A DNA stretch of 64,000 nucleotides from Salinicola socius (GCF_001937195.1 NZ_MSDO01000010.1:1-64000); one strand, 5' to 3'. Positions 29,985 through 38,486 are shown, counted from the stretch's first letter. The notes: generated by a model from the letters alone, not told the origin. Made by a program: numbers and translations.

Positions 29985-30359
29985 ATGCCTTCATTGCAGG
30001 ATCAGCTAAGCAGCCTGGTCTACTCGACCGAACACGGCGAGACCTGCCCCGACTGTCGCCGGCCCGTGGCCGAGTGCGAATGCCGCGAACGCGAGGAGGC
30101 CGAGCGGCTCGCCTCCCTCGACGGCATCGTGCGCATTCGTCGCGAAACCAGTGGCCGCAAGGGCAAGGGCGTGACGACGATCCAGGGCGTGCCACTGAAT
30201 AGCGACGAGCTGAAAATCCTGGCCAAGACGCTCAAGAAACGCTGCGGCACCGGCGGTGCGCTCAAGGATGGCATGATCGAGATTCAGGGCGACCATCGCG
30301 AGGTGCTCAAGCGCGAGCTGGAGTCGCGCGGGTTCAAGGTCAAGCTGGCCGGAGGTTGA
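29985..30359 (+). CDS. yciH: Translation initiation factor SUI1/eIF1-like protein YciH
   Basis: Protein of 124 aa. The N-terminal 50 residues hold a CPDC...CEC cluster (ETCPDCRRPVAECECRE), and the C-terminal SUI1 domain reads VRIRRETSGRKGKGVTTIQGVPLNSDELKILAKTLKKRCGTGGALKDGMIEIQGDHREVLKRELESRGFKVKLAGG. YciH is a bacterial eIF1 homologue thought to check initiation fidelity. The start at 29985 has CGGAG 8 bases upstream; an upstream extension of the frame is not SUI1-like. Confidence 0.93.
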   Translation: MPSLQDQLSSLVYSTEHGETCPDCRRPVAECECREREEAERLASLDGIVRIRRETSGRKGKGVTTIQGVPLNSDELKILAKTLKKRCGTGGALKDGMIEIQGDHREVLKRELESRGFKVKLAGG

Positions 30360-30389
30360 TCTGTCCTCCCTCACGGTCCCCTTCTACCC

Positions 30390-30432
30390 TGACACGCGCA
30401 ACGACAGGAATTTTCCCCCCTTGTGCGTGTCA
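30390..30432. promoter_or_regulatory. Inverted repeat between yciH and the YbaY-like gene
   Basis: TGACACGCGCAA at 30390-30401 and TTGTGCGTGTCA at 30421-30432 are inverted with one mismatch over 12 bp, separated by 19 bases that include a C-run. It sits 42 bases before the lipoprotein gene and could be an operator or a weak terminator for yciH. Confidence 0.4.
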
Positions 30433-30473
30433 CACCTCTGCCGTTTCCGCCTCTTCCTTGATTAGGGATCCCG

Positions 30474-30893
30474 ATGTCTTCGCTCAAAGCACTGCGACCG
30501 CTTGTCCTGATCATGACGCTGCTGGCACTGGGTATGCTGACCGGGTGTGCCGGCGGGCCCCAGTTCGAGACGCTCGCCGCCCGGGTGGTATCCGACAAAC
30601 CGATAACGCTCCCCAAGTCTGCAGCACTCGAAGTCCAGCTGAAGGACGTTTCCACCGGCGACGTGCTGGCCAGCAGCCGTTACGAGCAGTTGGGACAGCT
30701 TCCGATACCGATCACCCTGCAGTACGCCGCCGAGGCGATCGACCCCGACGACCTCTATCGCCTTAGCGCGCAGATTCGCGACGACGACCGAATTCTCTAT
30801 CTGAATCCGGAGCCGGTATCGGTCTTCGGCCATGGTGACGCCCCCGAGCCGGACATTCCGGTGACCACCACCGGCGCGGCGACCGCTCGCTAA
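30474..30893 (+). CDS. YbaY-family lipoprotein
   Basis: Lipoprotein of 139 aa. The signal peptide ends in lipobox LTGC (Cys25), MSSLKALRPLVLIMTLLALGMLTGC. The mature part (ALEVQLKDVSTGDVLASSRYEQLGQLPIPITLQYAAEAIDPDDLYRLSAQIRDDDRILYLN) matches the YbaY/META-like beta-sandwich family (type III secretion pilotin-like), which has the hallmark phrase V.L.DVS..D.....I...........PI.F.L.Y....I....Y.v.a.I...g...f. Function in the outer membrane is unclear; it is often linked to stress and osmotic response. Confidence 0.85.
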   Translation: MSSLKALRPLVLIMTLLALGMLTGCAGGPQFETLAARVVSDKPITLPKSAALEVQLKDVSTGDVLASSRYEQLGQLPIPITLQYAAEAIDPDDLYRLSAQIRDDDRILYLNPEPVSVFGHGDAPEPDIPVTTTGAATAR

Positions 30894-31003
30894 GCCGAAC
30901 CGTCGAAGCCCGAATCCGGGAAACCCGTCGCTAAGGTCGACTTGCCGAAGACAGGCCAGCGATTCACTGTAGTGCAATCCGATTCATCACCAAGGAGGGC
31001 AGG

Positions 31004-31996
31004 ATGGAAACACTGACACTACCCGGTACCGACATCGTCACGTCCCGCATCGGACTCGGCACCTGGGCCATGGGCGGCCGCCAGTGGGGCGGTACCGACG
31101 ATCCCAACGCCATCCGCACCATTCACGCCGCCATCGATCGTGGCGTCAACCTGATCGATACCGCACCGGCCTACGGTTTTGGCCATTCGGAAGAGGTCGT
31201 CGGCAAGGCCGTCGCCCAGTCGGATCAGCGTGACAAGCTGGTGCTGGCGACCAAGGCCGGCCTCGAGTGGTACGACGATGCTACCGTGGCACGCAATGCC
31301 ACGGCGAAACGTCTGGAGAAAGAGCTCGACGACTCGCTGCGTCGGCTGAACACCGACCATATCGACCTCTACCAGATCCACTGGCCGGATCCGCTGGTCG
31401 AGATCCAGGAGACCGCCGAGGCGATGGCACGCTTCCATCGTGCGGGCAAGATTCGCGCGATCGGTGTCAGCAACTTTTCTCCCGCACAGTGCGACGTCTT
31501 CCGCCAGGCCGCGCCGCTGCATACGCTGCAGCCGCCCTACAACCTGTTCGAGCGCGATATCGACAGTGAAATCCTGCCTTATGCCGAGAACAACGATCTG
31601 ACCCTGCTGACCTACGGCGCCCTGTGTCGCGGTCTGCTCACCGGCAAGATGCAACAGGGCTATGCATTCAGCGGCGACGATCTGCGCAACAAGGATCCCA
31701 AGTTCCAGTCGCCGCGCTTCGCGCAGTACCTGGCCGCGGTCGAGGCGCTGACCGAGCTGGCTCGCAGCCGCCACGACAAGAGCGTGCTGGCGCTGGCCGT
31801 CCGCTGGATTCTCGATCGCTCCCCCAACATTGTCGCCCTGTGGGGCGCCCGCAAGCCGGAACAGGTCGAGCCGCTGGGCGATATCACCGGCTGGAAGCTG
31901 AGCGACGAGGACATGGCCGACATCGATGCCATTCTGACCCGCCATGTCAAAGATCCGGTCGGCCCCGAGTTCATGGCGCCGCCGACACGTCGATAA
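31004..31996 (+). CDS. Aldo/keto reductase
   Basis: NADPH-dependent TIM-barrel oxidoreductase of 330 aa. The catalytic tetrad is D52, Y57 (DTAPAYGFGHSE), K84 (ATKAGLEW) and H126 (QIHWPDP). The nucleotide-binding region is the C-terminal IVALWGARKPEQVEPLGDITGWKLS. The N-terminal LPGTDIVTSRIGLGTWAMGG resembles the YajO/AKR11-12 branch. AAGGAGGG precedes the ATG. A strong hairpin lies 27 bases behind the stop. Natural substrate unknown. Confidence 0.9.
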   Translation: METLTLPGTDIVTSRIGLGTWAMGGRQWGGTDDPNAIRTIHAAIDRGVNLIDTAPAYGFGHSEEVVGKAVAQSDQRDKLVLATKAGLEWYDDATVARNATAKRLEKELDDSLRRLNTDHIDLYQIHWPDPLVEIQETAEAMARFHRAGKIRAIGVSNFSPAQCDVFRQAAPLHTLQPPYNLFERDIDSEILPYAENNDLTLLTYGALCRGLLTGKMQQGYAFSGDDLRNKDPKFQSPRFAQYLAAVEALTELARSRHDKSVLALAVRWILDRSPNIVALWGARKPEQVEPLGDITGWKLSDEDMADIDAILTRHVKDPVGPEFMAPPTRR

Positions 31997-32022
31997 GCGG
32001 TAAATCACCTGTCATCGACTCG

Positions 32023-32048
32023 GAACCCGGCCTTGGCCGGGTTCTGTC
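32023..32048 (+). terminator. Terminator after aldo/keto reductase gene
   Basis: GAACCCGGCC and GGCCGGGTTC form a perfect 10-bp stem with a 2-base loop between two convergent genes, followed by TGTCATTT. It could serve both directions. Confidence 0.55.
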
Positions 32049-32083
32049 ATTTCGGCGCTGCCGGCATTTTGCCGCCGCTGCCG

Positions 32084-32929
32084 CTATACCGTTTCCAGTT
32101 CGTCGATCAGGGCCGTCAGCGTCGGCCCGATCGATGTCGTGAGCTTGAGATCGAACAGTTCATCGGCCCGCGTGGTGCCGAGATTGACGCAGGCGATCGG
32201 CTTGCCCGCCTTGGCCGCCTGCCGGGCGAACCGAAACCCCGAGTAGACCATCAGCGATGACCCGATCACCAGCATGGCCGAGGCATCCGCGAGCGCGTCG
32301 AAAGCTCGCTCGACCCGGGCCTTGGGCACGTTGTCGCCAAAGAACACCACATCCGGCTTGAGAATGCCGACCCGGCAGCGAGCGCAGCCGGGCACTTCGA
32401 ACGTGGAAAAATCGTGGCCATCGAGATCGGCATCACCATCCGGTCCCACCTCGGCGCTCAGCGACAGCCACTCGGCGTTGCGGCGCCCGAGTTCGTCATG
32501 CAACGCATGGCGCATCAGTGTCGCGTCACAGTTCATGCACCTCACCACATCGGCCTGGCCGTGGAGATCGATGACGCGTCGCGAGCCCGCTCGCTGATGC
32601 AGGCCATCGACGTTCTGTGTGACCAGCGAAGCGATTCGCGACTGCTGCTCGAGTACCGCCAGCGCCTTGTGCGCCTGGCCGGGATGCGCGGACGCCAGCG
32701 CCCGGAAACCGACCAGACTGCGCGCCCAGTAACGTTGCCGTACGGCGTGGCTGCCCATGAAAGCCTGATGGCTGACCGGGGGCGGCCGCTTCCAGTCGCC
32801 TCGCACATCGCGATAATCGGGAATGCCACAGTCGGTACTGACCCCGGCACCCGTTAGCACGAACAGGCGCGGTTGGCGCTCGACGAAATCGAGCAGCGCC
32901 GAGACGTCCGGAATGGATTCGTTGGACAT
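32084..32929 (-). CDS. Sir2-family NAD-dependent protein deacylase
   Basis: Sirtuin of 281 aa removing acyl groups from lysines with NAD. Motifs: GAGVSTDCGIPDYR (27-40), TQNVDGLHQRAG (104-115), catalytic H123 in DLHG, zinc cysteines C131, C134 (CMNC) and C182, C185 (CARC), then LKPDVVFFGDNVP and VIGSSLMVYSG. The segment WKRPPPVSHQAFMGSHAVRQRYWARSL and the LKPDVVFFG phrase place it in class II (SIRT4-like). It is convergent with the aldo/keto reductase gene and divergent from the diguanylate cyclase gene. Confidence 0.92.
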   Translation of the reverse strand: MSNESIPDVSALLDFVERQPRLFVLTGAGVSTDCGIPDYRDVRGDWKRPPPVSHQAFMGSHAVRQRYWARSLVGFRALASAHPGQAHKALAVLEQQSRIASLVTQNVDGLHQRAGSRRVIDLHGQADVVRCMNCDATLMRHALHDELGRRNAEWLSLSAEVGPDGDADLDGHDFSTFEVPGCARCRVGILKPDVVFFGDNVPKARVERAFDALADASAMLVIGSSLMVYSGFRFARQAAKAGKPIACVNLGTTRADELFDLKLTTSIGPTLTALIDELETV

Positions 32930-33003
32930 ACTATTTTCTGCCGATCGATGTTAGATAAGAAAGTGACGATTCCTTAACACAAGATAAGCGTCCTCGACGC
33001 TGG

Positions 33004-34101
33004 ATGGCTGCCGACATGCCCGATACGCCCCTGGATCCCGTGGTCGAAAAGCGTTTAAGGGGCACCCGTCTCGCTAAACGTATCTACGCACCGCGGACCC
33101 TGGGACTCCTGGTCGGCGGCCTGTGCATCGGTAGCGCGCTCCATGAATTGCCGACCCCGCCCTGGGTCTGGACGCTATGGTCACTGCAGATCCTGTTCTG
33201 GTCCCACCTCGCCTACTGGCGAGCGAGGTATCACAAGTCACCCTATCATGCCGAACGTCAGAATCTCGGCGCCGACAGTTTGCTGGGCGGCTTCTGGGTG
33301 GCAGCCATGCATTTCAACGTGCTCCCCAGCATTGTGGTAGTGACGATGATCTGTCTCGACAATATCGCGGTTGGCGGGACACGTATGGCGTTGCGTGGTC
33401 TCGGCCTGCTGGCCACGGGCACGCTGATCGGGATGTGGTTGATCTCGCCGGGCTTTCCAAACATCGTACCATCGGCAACCGTGCTGCTCTGCAGTCTACC
33501 GATGATCATCACTTACCCGCTTGTGATCGGCTATATCACCTATCTCCAGGCCCGCCGACTCAGCCGCCAGAAGACGGCATTGATCGAGTTGAGCCGCTCC
33601 GATGGATTGACCGGGCTGTTCAATCGCCGCTTCTGGGAGGATCAGGTAGCCGCAAACCTGCCAACCGATTCGCCCGCAACGATCGCGCTGCTCGACCTCG
33701 ACCATTTCAAGCGCATCAACGACGAGCATGGTCATGGTGTCGGCGACCAGACCCTGCGCACGTTGTCTTCGCTGCTCCGCCAGTCGTTTGGCGATGACGT
33801 GCTGCTCGGGCGTTACGGTGGCGAAGAGTTCGGCCTGCTGATGCCGTCGACCACGCTGGATCAGGCCTGGACCGCGATTCAGCGGTTTCAGCAACGGCTG
33901 AGACACTATCCGCCACCACCGCCGCTTTCCAGGATGCCAACCTGCAGCATCGGCCTGGCCGCCAAGAGCCCGCTGACGAGGAATCACGAGCAATGGCTGC
34001 TGCAGGCGGACCAGGCGCTTTACTCGGCCAAGCATGCCGGGCGCAATCGGATCTGCATCGACGGCGCTCCAACATCGCAGACGACGCTCGACCTCGGCTA
34101 G
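33004..34101 (+). CDS. MASE2-GGDEF diguanylate cyclase (DgcC/AdrA-like)
   Basis: Membrane diguanylate cyclase of 365 aa making cyclic di-GMP. Residues about 25-180 form a MASE2 sensor with five to six helices (KRIYAPRTLGLLVGGLCIGSALHELPTPPWVW..., CLDNIAVGGTRMALRG), as in E. coli DgcC. The GGDEF domain covers about 190-350 with active loop GGEEF at 272-276 and LDLDHFKRINDEHGHGVGD. The inhibitory RxxD site that usually precedes the loop is replaced by residues GDDV, so product feedback should be absent. The ATG at 33004 was chosen; a second at 33016 is possible. Confidence 0.9.
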   Translation: MAADMPDTPLDPVVEKRLRGTRLAKRIYAPRTLGLLVGGLCIGSALHELPTPPWVWTLWSLQILFWSHLAYWRARYHKSPYHAERQNLGADSLLGGFWVAAMHFNVLPSIVVVTMICLDNIAVGGTRMALRGLGLLATGTLIGMWLISPGFPNIVPSATVLLCSLPMIITYPLVIGYITYLQARRLSRQKTALIELSRSDGLTGLFNRRFWEDQVAANLPTDSPATIALLDLDHFKRINDEHGHGVGDQTLRTLSSLLRQSFGDDVLLGRYGGEEFGLLMPSTTLDQAWTAIQRFQQRLRHYPPPPPLSRMPTCSIGLAAKSPLTRNHEQWLLQADQALYSAKHAGRNRICIDGAPTSQTTLDLG

Positions 34102-34143
34102 AATGGCCTCTTCCCGCCCACGCCACTGCAAGGACAACCGCTC

Positions 34144-35058
34144 ATGGCCTGGTTGGAGTATGTACTGCCGCTGATCTTTCTGGCCCCGCTGGGCGCCGCC
34201 GCCCTGGTGGCGATCACCCTGCGCGACGTGCAGACCGTCGGCCTGCGCTCTCCGCATGACGGCGAGCCGATCCACGAGATCGCCCAGGCGCACCGCGATC
34301 GCCTGGAGAAGGCGCGCATGGTGTTCTTCATGGACGCCACGCTGGCGCCGACGCTCACCCTGATGCCGATCGTCTACGGCATGGGCCGAATGCTGTTCGC
34401 CGAAGAGCAGAGCTGGCTGGAGTGGTCGCTGTATGGCGTCGTCAGCACCCTGCTGGCGATGCTGTTCTGCTTTCTGATTCTGCGTGACGTCCAGCGTGTC
34501 CGCCGCCTGACGCGCAGCCTTGCCTGCGAACTGGCAGTGGGTCAGGCGCTGGATCATCTGATTCGCCCGTTGGCCAAACCCTACTTCGTTTTCCACGACT
34601 TCCCGGCCGACAGTTACACCATCGATAACGTGCTGGTGACGCCGCAGGGCGTGTTCGTGATCCAAACCGTGGCGCGCGAGTTTCCGCTCGATCTCGAAGG
34701 CCGCCCTGTCAATACCGTATCGGTCGAAAGCGAACGCCTGCGCTTCCGAGGCTGGAACGAGCGCCAGGTACTGCGCAAGGCGCGACTGTCGACGGTATGG
34801 CTGCGCCAGTGGCTTTCCCGCCACGCCAAGCTGAGCGTGCCGGTAAGAGGTTTCCTGGTGCTCCCGGGCTGGGTCATCGATGACGAAACCGAACATCTCG
34901 GCGACAGCCGCGACATTCGCGTGGTGGACGGCATCGACCTCGCCACGCAACTGGGTATCGGCGACGGCGACATCATCGATGACACCCAGCGCCAGCATCT
35001 GGTGGATGTTCTGAATGCGCGCTATCAGCGGCTGGAAAGCAAGCCGCCGGCCAACTGA
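34144..35058 (+). CDS. Membrane protein with NERD-like domain, catalytic residues apparently lost
   Basis: Protein of 304 aa with helices at about 5-26 and two at 65-113, followed by a cytoplasmic NERD (nuclease-related) domain from about 128 (ELAVGQALDHLIRPLAKPYFVFHDFPADSYTIDNVLVTPQGVFVIQTVAREF). NERD proteins usually show D-x(n)-E-x-K; here D161 is kept but the ExK position reads Q174-T-V176. It is probably not an active nuclease. It starts 42 bases after the diguanylate cyclase gene and may be co-transcribed with it. Function unknown. Confidence 0.75.
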   Translation: MAWLEYVLPLIFLAPLGAAALVAITLRDVQTVGLRSPHDGEPIHEIAQAHRDRLEKARMVFFMDATLAPTLTLMPIVYGMGRMLFAEEQSWLEWSLYGVVSTLLAMLFCFLILRDVQRVRRLTRSLACELAVGQALDHLIRPLAKPYFVFHDFPADSYTIDNVLVTPQGVFVIQTVAREFPLDLEGRPVNTVSVESERLRFRGWNERQVLRKARLSTVWLRQWLSRHAKLSVPVRGFLVLPGWVIDDETEHLGDSRDIRVVDGIDLATQLGIGDGDIIDDTQRQHLVDVLNARYQRLESKPPAN

Positions 35059-35124
35059 CGATCACCGCGCGATCGTGCGCCGGTCCTTCCCTGCAAGACT
35101 TTTTCGCACAAGCCTGGAGACGCC

Positions 35125-36129
35125 ATGCCTCGTTCCGAATCCCGCTCAGACTCACGCCATGATTCTGGCCACGACTCACGCTACGACGTACTGACGTTTG
35201 GCGAGGCCATGGCGCTTTTCGTCGCCGACGATGATGGCCCGCTGGACCAGGTCACAAGATTTCATCGGCGCACGGCGGGCGCCGATACCAATGTGGCCAT
35301 CGGGCTATCCCGGCTTGGCTTTGGCGTGCGTTGGCTCAGCCGCGTCGGGGCGGATCACAACGGCACCTTCCTGCAGCGAGCGCTGGAAGCCGAGGGGCTG
35401 GACTGCCGCCACGTGCAGCGGGACGACACTCATGCCACCGGGCTGGTGTTCAAGGCCCGTGCCGTCGACGGTGCCGACCCGCACGTCGAATACGTCCGCC
35501 GCGGCAGCGCTGCCAGCCATCTGAGCATCGCCGATGGCCGCGACGTCGAGCTGGAGTCCGCTCGTCATCTGCACGCTACCGGGATTCCGCCGGCCATTTC
35601 CGATTCGGCGCGCGAGTTGTCGTTTCATCTGCTGCGCCAGGCTCGCAGCGCCGGGGTATCGGTCTCGTTCGATCCCAATCTGCGCCCCAGCCTGTGGCCC
35701 AACGAAACGGTGATGATCGAGACCCTCAACGCGCTGGCTGCCGAATCCGATATCGTGATGCCGGGACTGAGCGAAGGGCGTCTGCTGACCGGCCGCGACA
35801 CCGCTCATGATATCGCCGGTCACTATCTCGACCGGGGCGCCAAGGTTGTGGTGATCAAGCTCGGTCCGGAAGGCAGCTACTTTCGTACGGCCGACAGCGA
35901 AGGCACCGTCGACGGCTCACCGGTCAAGCAGGTCGTCGATACCGTCGGCGCCGGTGATGGTTTCGCAGTGGGCATCGTCAGCGCGTATCTCGACGGCCTG
36001 GACTGGCGGGCGGCACTGCACCGCGGCAATCTGATCGGGGCCCGGCAGGTTCAGGTCATCGGCGACATGGAAGGTCTGCCCAGTCGAGAGGAACTGATCG
36101 CCATGGAGCGCAGCGGCGACGCGATCTAA
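35125..36129 (+). CDS. kdgK: 2-keto-3-deoxygluconate kinase-like PfkB sugar kinase
   Basis: Ribokinase/PfkB-family kinase of 334 aa, probably phosphorylating 2-keto-3-deoxygluconate to KDPG for the Entner-Doudoroff route. Features: VLTFGEAMALFVADDDGPL, substrate loop RRTAGADTNVAIGLSRLG, PfkB signature 2 with DTVGAGDGFAVGIV containing the catalytic Asp near residue 275, and IKLGPEGSYF. The first 20 residues are a four-fold tetrapeptide repeat (ESRS, DSRH, DSGH, DSRY), absent from homologues, and translate a 12-bp tandem repeat. It overlaps the convergent unknown gene by 4 bases. Confidence 0.85.
   Translation: MPRSESRSDSRHDSGHDSRYDVLTFGEAMALFVADDDGPLDQVTRFHRRTAGADTNVAIGLSRLGFGVRWLSRVGADHNGTFLQRALEAEGLDCRHVQRDDTHATGLVFKARAVDGADPHVEYVRRGSAASHLSIADGRDVELESARHLHATGIPPAISDSARELSFHLLRQARSAGVSVSFDPNLRPSLWPNETVMIETLNALAAESDIVMPGLSEGRLLTGRDTAHDIAGHYLDRGAKVVVIKLGPEGSYFRTADSEGTVDGSPVKQVVDTVGAGDGFAVGIVSAYLDGLDWRAALHRGNLIGARQVQVIGDMEGLPSREELIAMERSGDAI
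35137..35184 (+). repeat. 12-bp tandem repeat inside the kdgK start region
   Basis: Four 12-bp units encode ESRS-DSRH-DSGH-DSRY immediately before the conserved kinase fold. They add a polar, probably disordered N-terminus. This is the coding counterpart of the intergenic tandem repeats in this window. Confidence 0.65.
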
Positions 36130-36722
36130 CCGGGTACGGAGCCGTCGTTTGGCGCCGCCGGGCGGGTGACGCCCGGCACGGCGCCGGCTCGATCGCGCAA
36201 CCCCGACAGTACCGCCGGCTTGAGTGCTCCCAGCGCTTCGCCGGACAGCCCGCTGAGTACGATCAGCCGAGCCTGACGCTCCTTCCCATAGCCGAGCCGC
36301 CCTTGCGAATAGCCGAGCCACAGCGGCAGCTCGACGGCGCGTAGCGTCGAAGGCTGCACACGTAGCGACCAGCGTCGTGGCCGAGCCAGCCGCTCCCACA
36401 ACCACCAACGCTCGAACTGCGAAAGCGTCGGCCTCGGCCCTCCGTCGAGCAAGAGAACGCCGTCGTCCGCTGGCGGCGCGAGATTCAATTCCCCCGCTAT
36501 CAGCAAGGCTCTTGGCAGATGCGCGGCCGCCAACAGCCAGGCCAGCGGCTTCTCCGCTTCCCTCCCGATCGCCAGCGCCCATAGCGACAGCCACGCCGGC
36601 TCGAACCGCCCGGCGCCGAAGTGGCGCAGTCGGGGCTCGGCGGCGGCTGCGTTCAGCCGTCGGGGCAACCGCGCGATTGACTCCCCCGTTTTCTGCTGCG
36701 GTTCACGCGTTCGCTCAGCCAT
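36126..36722 (-). CDS. Hypothetical protein, 198 aa, coupled to SSS symporter
   Basis: Soluble, basic, Arg/Leu/Ala/Trp-rich protein with no signal peptide and no recognised motif. Its ATG lies 8 bases inside the end of the upstream SSS gene, so translation should be coupled. Notable segments: ARLPRRLNAAAAEPRLRHFGAGRFEPAWLSLWALAIG and FERWWLWERLARPRRWSLRVQPSTLRAVELPLWLGYSQGRLGYGKERQARLIVLSG. Codon use resembles the neighbours. It ends overlapping kdgK on the other strand. I do not recognise the family. Confidence 0.65.
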   Translation of the reverse strand: MAERTREPQQKTGESIARLPRRLNAAAAEPRLRHFGAGRFEPAWLSLWALAIGREAEKPLAWLLAAAHLPRALLIAGELNLAPPADDGVLLLDGGPRPTLSQFERWWLWERLARPRRWSLRVQPSTLRAVELPLWLGYSQGRLGYGKERQARLIVLSGLSGEALGALKPAVLSGLRDRAGAVPGVTRPAAPNDGSVPG

Positions 36723-38340
36723 TGGCCCACCACTGCAGCAGCCCCAGCGCGGCGAGCGAGATGAAGAACCATGCCACCAGCCCGAGGCAGCGCCGCCGCG
36801 TCAGGCGAGCATCACCGCCAATCTCGGCGGCACCGCCACTGCGCCCCTTGAGAATCGCCTGCATGTCGGGTGCGGTTTCGTCGATCGACACATCCGTCAG
36901 TTGGGACGCCGATGGCGCCGGTGCCGTCAGACTCACCCCATAGCCGACGACGACCGAAACGATCAGCCCCACGAAGTTCTGATAGAGCCAGGAGATATCG
37001 GTCTGCGACACGGCCCACACGGCCGCCATGCCGAAAATGATGCCAGCTACCGCGCCACGCCCGTTGCTGCGGTGGCTGAGCACGGCCAGCAGAAACGTTC
37101 CCAGCAGAGCCCCATAGAACCAGGAGCCGATACGATTGACGGCTTCGATGACCGGCCCGAGATTGCCCGCGAAGAACGCGAATGCCGTGGCATAGAGCCC
37201 CCAGAAGACCGTAGCCCAGCGCGATGCCTTGAGATAGTGCTTTTCGTCGGCCTCGGGCTTGACGTAGCGGGCGTAGAAATCGCGTACCGTCACCGCGGAT
37301 AGCGAATTGAGCGCCGAATCCAGGCTCGACATCGCGGCCGCGAAGACCCCAGCGATCACCAGGCCGGTAATTCCGACGGGAAAGGCATTGACCACGTAGC
37401 GCGGAAACAGCTCATTGAGGTTGTCCGGTGCGGTCAGACCGTGCTGCTGATAGTACGCGGCCAGCATCACGCCGATGAACAGGAACAACAGCATCTGCGG
37501 CACCAGCAGATAGCCGCCGATCAGCAGCGAGCGCTGCCCCTCGGCAATCGTCGGGCTGGTGAGCACTCGCTGAATCTGGCTTTGATCGGTACCGAAATAG
37601 GCGATATGCATGACGATGCCCCCGATCAATCCGGCCCACAACGAGTAGGTCACGGTAGGATCGATCGACAGATCGAGGGTATCGAACATGCCATTGGCGG
37701 CACCGTAGTCGAACACGTCGCTCCAGCCGCCGGGCAGGCTCGACACCAGCAGCACCATGCTCAGAATCGCCCCCAGCCACAGCACGAACATCTGGATCAC
37801 GTCGGTCCAGATCACCGCGCTGATGCCGCCGAGTACGGTATAACTGACCGCGATGACCGCCATCAGCACGATCGTCAGATTGACGTCCCAGCCGGTGACC
37901 ACCGACAGCACCAGCGCTGGCGCATAGAGCACCACCCCGGTGGCGAGGCCGCGAGCGATCAGGAACAGCAGCGCCGCCAGCGACCGGGTCAATGCGCCGA
38001 AGCGACGTTCGAGCAGCTCGTAGATGCTGTAGATGCCGGCGCGGTGGAAGATCGGCACCAGCACCACGATCAGCACCGCCATCGCCAGGGGCACGTTGAT
38101 GAAGGTCGCCAGGCGCTCCAGGCCGCCCTCGAAACCCCAGCCGGGCGCGCCGATGAACGTGATCGCACTGGCCTGGGTCGCCATGACCGAAAGACCGATG
38201 GCCCAGCCGGGGATCTTGCGACCGCCCAGAAAGTAGTCCTGCGTGTTCTCCTGATCCTTGCCGAAACGGGCGCCCACCCAGGCAATCCCCACGACGTAGA
38301 CGATCAGAACAGCGGTATCCCACCACGTGAAAGCTCCCAC
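36715..38340 (-). CDS. Sodium:solute symporter (SSS family)
   Basis: Na+-coupled carrier of 541 aa with 13-14 helices. N-terminus AFTWWDTAVLIVYVVGIAWVGARFGKDQENTQDYFLGGRKIPGWAIGLSVMATQASAITFIGAPGWGFEGGLERL is typical of the SGLT/sialic-acid or YidK branch, with GGISAVIWTDVIQMFVLW and the Na+ helix VFAAAMSSLDSALNSLSAVTVRDFYARY. GTG at 38340 is preferred because GAGGG lies upstream; an open extension of 29 codons is not membrane-like. A C-terminal helix and a cytoplasmic loop with no family resemblance follow. Likely transports a sugar or uronate, but this is inference. Confidence 0.88.
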   Translation of the reverse strand: MGAFTWWDTAVLIVYVVGIAWVGARFGKDQENTQDYFLGGRKIPGWAIGLSVMATQASAITFIGAPGWGFEGGLERLATFINVPLAMAVLIVVLVPIFHRAGIYSIYELLERRFGALTRSLAALLFLIARGLATGVVLYAPALVLSVVTGWDVNLTIVLMAVIAVSYTVLGGISAVIWTDVIQMFVLWLGAILSMVLLVSSLPGGWSDVFDYGAANGMFDTLDLSIDPTVTYSLWAGLIGGIVMHIAYFGTDQSQIQRVLTSPTIAEGQRSLLIGGYLLVPQMLLFLFIGVMLAAYYQQHGLTAPDNLNELFPRYVVNAFPVGITGLVIAGVFAAAMSSLDSALNSLSAVTVRDFYARYVKPEADEKHYLKASRWATVFWGLYATAFAFFAGNLGPVIEAVNRIGSWFYGALLGTFLLAVLSHRSNGRGAVAGIIFGMAAVWAVSQTDISWLYQNFVGLIVSVVVGYGVSLTAPAPSASQLTDVSIDETAPDMQAILKGRSGGAAEIGGDARLTRRRCLGLVAWFFISLAALGLLQWWANG

Positions 38341-38413
38341 ATTCGTGCCCTCGGTTTTTGTTATCGACAAAATTGAGCGTAGCACGTCGTCTCCGCGATG
38401 CCCCCGAGCGAGC

Positions 38414-38429
38414 TTTTGGCGTGCCAAAA
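38414..38429. promoter_or_regulatory. 16-bp palindrome upstream of SSS symporter
   Basis: TTTTGGCGTGCCAAAA is a perfect palindrome 74 bases before the SSS start and directly beside the betT terminator. Its form suggests an operator for a dimeric repressor (LacI- or GntR-like). No such regulator gene lies nearby. Confidence 0.45.
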
Positions 38430-38431
38430 TG

Positions 38432-38457
38432 AAAAACCCCGGCCAGAGGCCGGGGCA
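38432..38457 (-). terminator. Rho-independent terminator of betT
   Basis: On the minus strand CCCCGGCC-TCT-GGCCGGGG is followed by TTTTTC, 30 bases after the betT stop. A textbook terminator. Confidence 0.85.
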
Positions 38458-38486
38458 AGTTAGAACAGAATGAGTGTGGCGTCAGA

